Shown here: positions 1 through 4,873 of the stretch, piece by piece
How positions within the stretch are numbered: position 1 is the first letter of the stretch
How the letters are laid out: every line of letters begins with the position of its first letter
DNA from: an uncultured delta proteobacterium
Lineage (GTDB): Bacteria; Myxococcota_A; Polyangia; Polyangiales; Polyangiaceae
Length of the DNA: 6,190 nt
Direction of reading: 5' to 3'
Assembly: GCA_903858055.1 (NCBI GenBank)
Contig: CAIOHM010000370.1
Coordinates: forward strand, 1 to 6,190
Program-made: the position numbers and the translations under genes
Notes under the pieces: model-generated
The model's input: the letters and a program-made list of their open reading frames with translations, nothing else
Database searches by the model: none
Told to the model about the DNA's origin: nothing

Positions 1-274
1 CGTCCTTGGCCGGCAACCCAACACCGCACTCTGTGGCAGCACGCAGGAGCAGTCCCTTCAGCTCCTTCGATACCGCACCCGCACCTCCTAGACCTACCGA
101 AACAGAGGACATCCCTTCCGGGTTCACGACGAGCGCGTAGCTACCGGTCGCTGTCTCCGCCGGGCGTTCTGCCGTGGAATTCGCACTGTCACTGCAGCCG
201 GTGGCCAGGAGCGACACGCTCGTGGCGATTGAGAGCGCACCAAGGGAGAGGAGGCCAAGTCGATTCATTCTCAT
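1..274 (-). CDS. Putative lipoprotein, C-terminus beyond the window edge
   Basis: The 91 visible codons start at ATG 274 and contain no stop. The N-terminus is MRMNRLGLLSLGALSIATSV, followed by SLLATGC: two positive charges, a hydrophobic stretch and a plausible lipid-anchoring Cys27. Position +2 after the Cys is Ser, which under the E. coli Lol rule favours the outer membrane. A Ser/Thr/Glu/Ala-rich linker follows to about residue 43. Then comes SYALVVNPEGMSSVSVGLGG, which looks like the beginning of a beta-rich domain, and a helix-like stretch with Cys83. The gene lies 35 bases behind the preceding operon gene on the same strand. GGTGAG sits just upstream and could serve either ATG 274 or ATG 268. 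About a third of its codons end in A or T (hand count 30 of 91), far more than in larE in this window. I do not recognise the family and can give no function. Confidence 0.72.
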   Translation of the reverse strand, partial: MRMNRLGLLSLGALSIATSVSLLATGCSDSANSTAERPAETATGSYALVVNPEGMSSVSVGLGGAGAVSKELKGLLLRAATECGVGLPAKD

Positions 275-309
275 TACTCACCAAAGAAAGCATTCACAAG
301 CGGAACGGC

Positions 310-993
310 TCACCGGTAGACGCAGATGGTGCCCAAAGGCGCCGTCCCCACCCGCGGCCGACCGCCCATACAATTCGAAATATACGTATTGTTGACATTC
401 GGATCGCGCACGTTGTCCAACCACATCGAGCACGGACCGACTCCTGCATCAGCCAACGCTTGCCAGACCTCAGGACATTGATTCATCGAGACGCCGTTCG
501 CTCCCAGGTACTGCGCCTCGGAAATGAGCGGCAATTGCGCCCCGCGCGCCGCGCACCACGCCGCGGCCTCGCTCTGCGTCAGCGGCGGCGACGGCTTCAG
601 AGTGAACATGACATCCGGCGGTGAGAGCAGCCGCCCAAGCCCCATCGGGTCGTCGGCCGGCATTTGCATCACCACGAAGCGCCCGCCGCAAATCGCCGCG
701 TCGGGGTTGTACGCGTAGCCGCCGTCGCTGAGACGATTGAAGCCCGCGTCGTACCCCGCATCCACCGTAGCGGCGTCCGCCGCGCCTGCGTCGCTCACCG
801 TCGCGTCCGCGGTCCCTTCCCCGCCGTCCGCAGCCGCGTCCGCGGTCGTCACGGGAGCGCCCGCATCTTCCACCGGCGTCGGCGTGACGCCCGTGTCCGG
901 CGCCTGCTGAACGATGATGATCGTGTCCCCGCTGCACCCGAGCTGAAGGGCCGCGGCCGTCGTGAGGAGCGTGAAGGTCAGGGTGTTTTTCAT
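310..993 (-). CDS. Lipoprotein with Asp/Ala linker and Lcl_C/C-type-lectin-like C-terminal domain
   Basis: 227 residues, third gene of the minus-strand operon. The signal peptide ends in ALQLGC, giving lipid Cys20; Gln at -3 makes this lipobox atypical. SGDTIIIVQQ follows, then a linker rich in Asp, Ala, Gly and Thr (about 31-98). The C-terminal domain (about 100-227) has Cys102, Cys147, Cys173, Cys188, Cys208 and Cys224. Its pattern is SEAAAWCAARGAQLPLISEA (141-160), a MWLDN segment (190-194) and a terminal ICVYR. A Trp-Cys helix, then GxxLP and a closing Cys-V-x-R, recalls Lcl_C/DUF1566 and C-type-lectin or FGE-like folds. This is pattern likeness only, and no ligand can be named. The start ATG 993 lies 18 bases after the upstream stop, with AAGAGAG as a fair ribosome site. 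The last 77 codons are markedly less GC-rich at third positions than the first 150. Confidence 0.85.
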   Translation of the reverse strand: MKNTLTFTLLTTAAALQLGCSGDTIIIVQQAPDTGVTPTPVEDAGAPVTTADAAADGGEGTADATVSDAGAADAATVDAGYDAGFNRLSDGGYAYNPDAAICGGRFVVMQMPADDPMGLGRLLSPPDVMFTLKPSPPLTQSEAAAWCAARGAQLPLISEAQYLGANGVSMNQCPEVWQALADAGVGPCSMWLDNVRDPNVNNTYISNCMGGRPRVGTAPLGTICVYR

Positions 994-1011
994 GAAAGGG
1001 ACTCTCTTGGT

Positions 1012-1905
1012 TCAGGGGCAGGCGATGCGCGCGCTCACGTCGACGATCACGTCGCGCTTCGGCGCATAGAGTTCGGTCGTGAAGACCGTGATGGTTGCCG
1101 TCTGCAGGTCGCGCGAGGTGCACCCCGCGCTCGCGCTCGCACCTGGCGGCGCGCAGAACGGGTTCGCGAGGTCCACGGCCACCTTCCACGGCGGCCCCAC
1201 CTTCACGGTCATGCGCTCGCGGAACGGCAGCGCGAGCCGAAAGCGCATGATCCCCGTCGCCGCGGAGGGCTGGCCGGCGCACTCGACCGGGCAAGCGGGC
1301 GCGCCCGTCGTCACCTCGGGCGTGCGCAGGCGCACCGGGAACTCCTGAAAGCTCGTGAGCTGCAGCAACCCCGTGGGGGGCACGTCGTTGCCGTAGCGGA
1401 GGTAGGGCGAGCTCGAGGCGCACGTGAGGAGCTCCGCGTCGCCGTCAAACATGCAGTCGAGCGCGGCGCTCGCGCGGTAGGTCGCCGCAGCGCACGGGTC
1501 CCCCACGAGGCACACGCCGCCGTCCACGTGGAACGGCGCCTCCGCGCACCCGTAAGGGCCCGGGTCCGGCCTCGGGGCGACCGCGTCGAACGACGAAGCG
1601 TCGCGCGCACCGGCTTCGCTCGGGGTCATCGCCGCGTCTTGGTTCGGTGTTCCCGAATCCATACGCGGCACAGCCGACCCTGCGTCGCCTTCGAGGAAGC
1701 CCGCCTCCGGCGAGGGAGAAGCGCCCGAGCCCGCCTCCGGTCCGCTCGTCGTCGCCGCGCCCGGCGAGGAGGCGTCCGCGGGGCCTGGGCCCGAGGGAAT
1801 CACCACGACGATGGTGTTGCCCTGCCCACAGGAAGCCGCCGAGACCATGAGCGCGCCCGCAGCCAGCACAAGGGACACGCCGCGGAGGAAACGGGAACGC
1901 TTCAT
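1012..1905 (-). CDS. Cys-rich lipoprotein, paralogue of the preceding gene
   Basis: 297 residues. An in-frame extension reaches further upstream, but MKRSRFLRGVSLVLAAGALM then VSAASC is a clear lipoprotein signal with lipid Cys26, so ATG 1905 is chosen. GQGNTIVVVIP follows, then a low-complexity Ala/Ser/Pro/Gly/Asp linker to about residue 117. The folded part (about 118-297) holds Cys120, 132, 138, 151, 162, 205, 209, 251, 262 and 296. Its last ~110 residues align with the preceding gene product: shared RLRT, a CxxxC pair, MRF/YRF, KVGxPW, SR and an identical ATITVFTTE followed by D-x-x-x-D. It probably forms disulfides outside the cytoplasm. The start overlaps the upstream stop as ATGA, with GGAGGAG (1908-1914) just before it, so translation is probably coupled. 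Family not recognised. Confidence 0.88.
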   Translation of the reverse strand: MKRSRFLRGVSLVLAAGALMVSAASCGQGNTIVVVIPSGPGPADASSPGAATTSGPEAGSGASPSPEAGFLEGDAGSAVPRMDSGTPNQDAAMTPSEAGARDASSFDAVAPRPDPGPYGCAEAPFHVDGGVCLVGDPCAAATYRASAALDCMFDGDAELLTCASSSPYLRYGNDVPPTGLLQLTSFQEFPVRLRTPEVTTGAPACPVECAGQPSAATGIMRFRLALPFRERMTVKVGPPWKVAVDLANPFCAPPGASASAGCTSRDLQTATITVFTTELYAPKRDVIVDVSARIACP

Positions 1906-2747
1906 GGCTCCTCCGTGCAGTACGCGCGGGGGAAGCGGTCGATGACGATGTCCTTCGGCGGCGCGGCCGGCTCCGTCGTGAAGACCGTGATCGTCGCCTT
2001 CGTGAACTCGCGCGAGACGCAGCGCGCGGTCGACGACGCCGCCTCCGCTTGGCTCACGCACAGCGCGTAGCGTGGGTTCACGACGATGCGCCACGGGGCG
2101 CCGACCTTGAGGGTCAGGTTCGTCGTCGCCGCGAAGTCGAGCTCGAAGCGGTACACGCCCTTCGCCACCGTCGCCGAGCCGCAGCGCGTGGTGCACGCCG
2201 TCTCCGGCGTGGAGGGCGCCGTGCGGAGGCGCCAGGGCAGCGGCCCCATCGTCTGCTCGTTCAGCCCCACCGTGGACACCGGCACCGTGGGGCAGTCGAT
2301 GAGGCGGCAGTTGTACGGCTGGCACGCGAGGTCGCAGCTCACCGTGTACGCGCGCGGCGTCGCGAGGCAGGCGTCCGCCGTGTACGTCGGCGAGAGGGCC
2401 GCGTCTTGCGCCGCCGCACCCGCGTCGCCCAGCGGACACCCGGAAGCGTCGAGGCCCACGGGGAAGCTCGCGTCGGCGACGGTCCCGGAGGCGTCGCCAA
2501 GCTCCGTGCGCGCGTCCCCGAGAGGCTCGTTCGCGTCCGCATGGCCCATCGCTGCGCCGTCGCCTTCGGAAACGGAAGCGTCGACGTTCCCCTCGCCCCC
2601 GCCGGCGCCCCGCCCCGGCTCGCGCTCCGCGAAGAGGTCGCTCGCGGGCGCACCGGCGCACGCCACGAGCAGCATCGCCGCGGGCACCACGGCCCGAAGC
2701 CACGAAGGATGCACCCGCAGGTGCGCGGAAGAGCGAAGGAACGACAA
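1902..2747 (-). CDS. Cys-rich lipoprotein, first gene of the minus-strand operon
   Basis: 281 residues. The N-terminus MSFLRSSAHLRVHPSWLRAV leads into PAAMLLVACAG, a good lipobox (L-V-A-C) with lipid Cys30 and Ala at +2. Residues 31-120 form a disordered linker with repeated Asp-Ala-Ser and Gly-Asp-Ala. The region from about 121 has Cys127, 138, 142, 147 and 152, with the last four in one tight cluster. The C-terminal domain (about 168-281) has Cys185, 189, 230, 243 and 277 and is paralogous to that of the next gene (RLRTAP, YRFELDF, LKVGAPWRIVV, ATITVFTTE, DIVIDRF). The start is taken as TTG 2747 because GGAG lies 6 bases before it and no in-frame ATG would leave a full signal peptide. It is probably exported to the periplasmic face of the outer membrane. 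Binding, structural or sensory roles are all possible; I do not recognise the family. Confidence 0.87.
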   Translation of the reverse strand: MSFLRSSAHLRVHPSWLRAVVPAAMLLVACAGAPASDLFAEREPGRGAGGGEGNVDASVSEGDGAAMGHADANEPLGDARTELGDASGTVADASFPVGLDASGCPLGDAGAAAQDAALSPTYTADACLATPRAYTVSCDLACQPYNCRLIDCPTVPVSTVGLNEQTMGPLPWRLRTAPSTPETACTTRCGSATVAKGVYRFELDFAATTNLTLKVGAPWRIVVNPRYALCVSQAEAASSTARCVSREFTKATITVFTTEPAAPPKDIVIDRFPRAYCTEEP

Positions 2748-2753
2748 GCCAAT

Positions 2754-2757
2754 CTCC
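2754..2757 (-). promoter_or_regulatory. Shine-Dalgarno site supporting a TTG start
   Basis: Reading the minus strand, GGAG is followed by six bases (ATTGGC) and then TTG at 2747. This decides the start of the first operon gene in favour of a non-ATG codon. Confidence 0.6.
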
Positions 2758-2839
2758 GGAGAAGAAGCGAGCGGCGAGGCGTAAGGAAAAGCGTGCCCAC
2801 CGCGTGCTCAAGGCGCGGGGAGGCCCCCGCCCGCCGCCG

Positions 2840-2867
2840 CTCGTAGCAGAGCGACTTCGTGGGTCAA
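2840..2867 (-). promoter_or_regulatory. Predicted sigma-70-type promoter of the lipoprotein operon
   Basis: On the minus strand TTGACC (2867-2862, five of six matches to the -35 consensus) is followed by a 16-base spacer and TACGAG (2845-2840). TGC stands directly before the -10, making it an extended -10 element. The start of transcription would fall near 2833, giving a leader of roughly 86 bases before the TTG start at 2747. The same layout appears upstream of the gene at 3742, which strengthens both calls. Confidence 0.5.
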
Positions 2868-2942
2868 CGGATCACCTGTCGCACATTTGGATGACAAGCC
2901 ACGCCAATGGCCACGAACAGTGCCGGCACTTGCTCGCGTCGG

Positions 2943-3002
2943 TTGGGGCCGTGCGGGAAGGCTTGGCCGCGGGGCACGGCGGAGGCCCCAAAACATTTTT
3001 TT
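2943..3002 (+). terminator. Terminator-like hairpin with T7 run, function unclear
   Basis: TTGGGGCC (2943-2950) can pair with GGCCCCAA (2984-2991), an 8-bp outer stem. GTGC (2951-2954) and GCAC (2974-2977) can pair inside it, with a six-base bulge on the right side. Seven T residues follow at 2996-3002 after AACA. No plus-strand gene precedes it, so it could act as a leader attenuator for the gene at 3125, end an unseen small RNA, or be incidental. The four-base gap before the T run weakens a plain terminator call. Confidence 0.3.
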
Positions 3003-3124
3003 CGAACGTCGATGAATGAAGCTCGCGGGAGCGCGTCTGCTCTTGCACGGAGGCCCACACGGCAACGCGCCCCTTCTTGGCGCGGCGTCGTGCGGCCTTG
3101 TTTTACCCAAAACTGGAGTTCCTC

Positions 3125-3460
3125 ATGATTCGTACGCTCGCTGCCCTCTCGCTCGCCCTCGTCTCCTCGGTCGCGTTCGCGCAGACCTCGACGCCCGCCG
3201 CGCAGCCGAAGGCACCGGAGGCACCGAAGGCCGTCGCCGCCGCCCCCGCGAAGGCCGCCGAGACCAAGGCCCCCGCGGCCGCGGTCGCGGTGAAGAAGGA
3301 CGAAGCCAAGGCGCCCGCCGCAGCAGCCCCCGCCGCGGAGAAGAAGCCCACCGCGCCGGTGGAAGCCAGGAAGGACGAGCCGAAGAAGGCCCCCGCCGCC
3401 GTGGCCCCGACCACCGCGCCGACCACCGCGCCCGCGCCGGCGACCAAGTCCGCCCACTGA
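3125..3460 (+). CDS. Small secreted Ala/Pro/Lys-rich low-complexity protein
   Basis: 111 residues. The frame is open from 3077, but ATG 3125 has GGAG six bases upstream and begins a textbook Sec signal peptide: MIRTLAALSLALVSSVAFAQ, probable cleavage after AFA (residue 19). No lipobox cysteine is present, so the product should be soluble or surface-exposed. The mature ~92 residues use only Ala, Pro, Lys, Glu, Thr, Val, Asp, Ser, Gln, Arg and His, with no aromatic, Cys, Gly, Leu or Ile. A loose repeat is visible: VKKDEAKAPAAAAPA (66-80) and ARKDEPKKAPAAVAP (91-105). The sequence resembles the extended Pro/Lys/Ala spacers of TonB-type proteins but has no attached domain. It is probably disordered or polyproline-like, perhaps a periplasm- or wall-spanning filler, or a polyanion binder. 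These roles are guesses. It stands alone, with terminator-like hairpins behind it. Confidence 0.78.
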   Translation: MIRTLAALSLALVSSVAFAQTSTPAAQPKAPEAPKAVAAAPAKAAETKAPAAAVAVKKDEAKAPAAAAPAAEKKPTAPVEARKDEPKKAPAAVAPTTAPTTAPAPATKSAH

Positions 3461-3470
3461 GGATGCGCCA

Positions 3471-3526
3471 CGCAACGGGCTTCGAGCGCGCGACGAGCCG
3501 CGCGAGCCCGTTGCGCGATTTCTTCT
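3471..3526 (+). terminator. Predicted intrinsic terminator after the small secreted protein
   Basis: CGCAACGGGCT (3471-3481) is perfectly complementary to AGCCCGTTGCG (3505-3515), an 11-bp stem around a 23-base GC-rich loop. A pyrimidine-rich stretch with several T residues follows (ATTTCTTCTC). It begins 10 bases after the stop codon at 3460. The long loop and the broken T tract lower certainty. Confidence 0.55.
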
Positions 3527-3605
3527 CAATTCGCGTAAAACGAACACACCTCGCTCGGACCAAACGACCAAGCGAGCGCTGTCCTCACGCGCAATCGATT
3601 CAATG

Positions 3606-3645
3606 GAAACCCACCCGCCCGCGAGGCCGGTGGGTTTCGTTCGTT
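3606..3645 (+). terminator. Strong intrinsic terminator hairpin
   Basis: GAAACCCACC (3606-3615) pairs with GGTGGGTTTC (3629-3638). After one C-C mismatch the stem continues with GCC/GGC around a five-base loop. GTTCGTT follows, a T-rich tail. It would block read-through from the left into the gene at 3742. It may be a second terminator for the gene at 3125 or belong to a short transcript between the two hairpins. Confidence 0.6.
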
Positions 3646-3683
3646 GCGGGCGGAGCCCCTCCACGCCGGCACGTTTCCGGTGA

Positions 3684-3734
3684 GCATAAAAACTTACATA
3701 AGACACTTGCGTACACCATGTAGGATGCTACCCG
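3684..3734 (+). promoter_or_regulatory. Predicted promoter with AT-rich UP-like element for the deacetylase-like gene
   Basis: TTGCGT (3707-3712) is followed by a 16-base spacer and TACCCG (3729-3734), with TGC directly before the -10. This matches the layout of the operon promoter on the other strand. An AT-rich stretch at about 3684-3702, rare in this GC-rich DNA, abuts the -35 and looks like an UP element. Transcription would start near 3741, at or next to ATG 3742, implying a leaderless message. Confidence 0.5.
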
Positions 3735-3741
3735 ACGGCGC

Positions 3742-4767
3742 ATGACCTCGATCCTTCGCCGCCTCGCTTCGCTCCTCCTCCCGCTCTCCTTCGCGACCGC
3801 CGGCTGCTCCGGCGCGGCGATCGAAGCCGCCGAGGGCACGGACCCGGGCGAGGCGATCGCGAGCGACGAGGGCGAGCTCACGACGGGCAAGGTGCAGATC
3901 GTCGTCTCCGTGGACTGGGAGGGGCGCGAGCTCGCGACCACGAACCTCGAGGCCATGAAGGCCTTCCGCACGGCGAACCCGGACGTGCCGCTCGTGCAGT
4001 TCCTCAACGCCGCCTACTTCTTCAAGCCCGGCGCCGACGCGAAGACCACGAGCACCAAGATCGCCTCCGTGCTCCTCCCGACCGACGAGCTCGGCCTCCA
4101 CATCCACGGGTGGAAGCGCCTCTTCGAGGCCTCGGGTGTCACCTTCCGCAGCGACTCGACCTTCTGGGGAACGCCCCTCGACCTCGCCTCCTGCAGCTAC
4201 GACTGCGGCCACGAGGTGCCCATCAGCCTCTACAACACGGCCGAGCTCCAGCGCGTGATGCGCACGAGCAAGACCACGCTCGCGGCGAACGGTTTCCCGC
4301 TCGCGAAGAGCTTCCGCGCCGGCGGCTGGATGGCCTCGACCCCCGTGCGCGAGGCACTCACCGCCGAGGGCTTCACCGTCGACTCCTCCGCCGCAAACGT
4401 TCCGTTCCTCGCCGACGAGCTCGTGGGGCTCCCGGTGGTCGGCTGGCTCCGCAACCTCTGGGGCTCGATCGGCACGACCTCGCAGCCGTACACGATCAGC
4501 ACCCGCGCCGGCGCGCTCAAGGAGATCCCCGACAACGGAGCACTGGCGGACTACGTGACGAGCGCGGAGATGGTCTCCGTCTTCCAGGCGCACAAGGCCC
4601 GCTGGAAGAGCGCGCCGACCCGCAACACGGTCATGAGCATCGGCTTTCACCAGGAGACCGCGAAGACCTACCTGCCGCGCGTGACCAGCGCGATCCGCGA
4701 GATCAAGCGCATCGCCGCGGCGGAGAGGATCCCCGTGGCGTTCGTGACGACGACCGCGGTGAAGTGA
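3742..4767 (+). CDS. Polysaccharide-deacetylase-like (NodB fold) lipoprotein
   Basis: 341 residues. MTSILRRLASLLLPLSFATA then GC gives a lipoprotein signal with lipid Cys22 and Ser at +2. An acidic linker follows to about residue 48. The catalytic-type domain (about 50-341) shows deacetylase motifs in order: VVSVDWEGRE with Asp58; ELGLHIHGW with His120 and His122, the probable metal ligands; SFRAGGWMAS with Arg192; and SIGFHQETA with His303. These match carbohydrate esterase family 4-type metal-dependent deacetylases that remove N- or O-acetyl groups from glycans. The first motif is SVDWE rather than the common SFDDG, and the metal motif is a compact HxH. Cys151 and Cys155 (CSYDC) may form a disulfide. 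The likely place of action is the periplasm or cell surface, on peptidoglycan or an exopolysaccharide; the substrate is unknown. There is no clear Shine-Dalgarno site, and a promoter -10 ends 7 bases before the ATG. Confidence 0.8.
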   Translation: MTSILRRLASLLLPLSFATAGCSGAAIEAAEGTDPGEAIASDEGELTTGKVQIVVSVDWEGRELATTNLEAMKAFRTANPDVPLVQFLNAAYFFKPGADAKTTSTKIASVLLPTDELGLHIHGWKRLFEASGVTFRSDSTFWGTPLDLASCSYDCGHEVPISLYNTAELQRVMRTSKTTLAANGFPLAKSFRAGGWMASTPVREALTAEGFTVDSSAANVPFLADELVGLPVVGWLRNLWGSIGTTSQPYTISTRAGALKEIPDNGALADYVTSAEMVSVFQAHKARWKSAPTRNTVMSIGFHQETAKTYLPRVTSAIREIKRIAAAERIPVAFVTTTAVK

Positions 4768-4844
4768 CCGCGGCGCTCGGGTCGTAAGGGGCCCTCACAA
4801 AACCTCCCGTCGCCGCTCTTCCGCGCGCGCGACGAGGCATCGCG

Positions 4845-4873
4845 GGCCCGAACCTGCTACGGGTTTTCGGGCC
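4845..4873. promoter_or_regulatory. Inverted repeat over the larE start region, candidate operator or hairpin
   Basis: GGCCCGAA (4845-4852) and TTCGGGCC (4866-4873) are perfect 8-bp inverted arms whose centres lie 21 bp apart, about two helical turns. Between them sits TGC-TACGGG (4855-4863), an extended -10-like element, and the right arm ends directly at ATG 4874. No good -35 is visible 16-17 bases upstream and no clear ribosome site precedes the ATG. The repeat could be an operator for a dimeric regulator covering the -10. If transcription starts further upstream, it could instead be an RNA hairpin that hides the start codon region. Confidence 0.4.

Larger units (their letters stand above)
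2748..3124. other. Divergent intergenic region between the lipoprotein operon and the small secreted protein
   Basis: 377 bases with no convincing gene; the open frames crossing it are arginine-rich shadows typical of GC-rich DNA. It contains the operon promoter (2840-2867), a hairpin with a downstream T7 run (2943-3002), the GGAG ribosome site of the following gene (3115-3118), and a weak possible plus-strand promoter. That promoter would be TTGGCG at 3077-3082, an 18-base gap, then TTTTAC at 3101-3106. It would leave only about 12 bases of leader and is not well supported. Confidence 0.6.

Noticed and set aside
470..2811. Long arginine- and glycine-rich open frames overlapping the lipoprotein genes on both strands (e.g. 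470-1423, 1012-2811 full length, 664-2070, 2049-2846)
   Set aside because: Composition is typical of out-of-frame reading in GC-rich DNA. The chosen frames have lipoprotein signals, ribosome sites and paralogous domains. The last 297 codons of 1012-2811 are the real gene; the upstream extension is not.
3103..3471. Minus-strand frame over the small secreted protein, encoding an Ala/Gly/Val-rich hydrophobic protein
   Set aside because: It is the antisense of Ala/Pro/Lys codons. It has no convincing start context, and the plus-strand frame has a GGAG site and a clean signal peptide.
2864..3706. Minus-strand 280-codon frame crossing the intergenic regions and the small gene
   Set aside because: Extreme Arg/Gly repeats, and it runs through two predicted terminators and the deacetylase promoter; no domain is visible.
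3650..3745. TAGGAT at 3721-3726 as the -10 of the deacetylase-like gene
   Set aside because: No -35-like hexamer lies 16-18 bases upstream, whereas TACCCG with TGC before it pairs with TTGCGT at a 16-base spacing.
3694..4650. Minus-strand frame antisense to the deacetylase-like gene
   Set aside because: The plus-strand frame has ordered deacetylase motifs and a lipobox; the antisense frame is charged low-complexity sequence.
4754..4773. CCGCGGT/ACCGCGG hairpin at the deacetylase-like stop codon
   Set aside because: A 7-bp stem with no T run after it and mostly in coding sequence; CCGCGG palindromes are expected by chance at this GC content.
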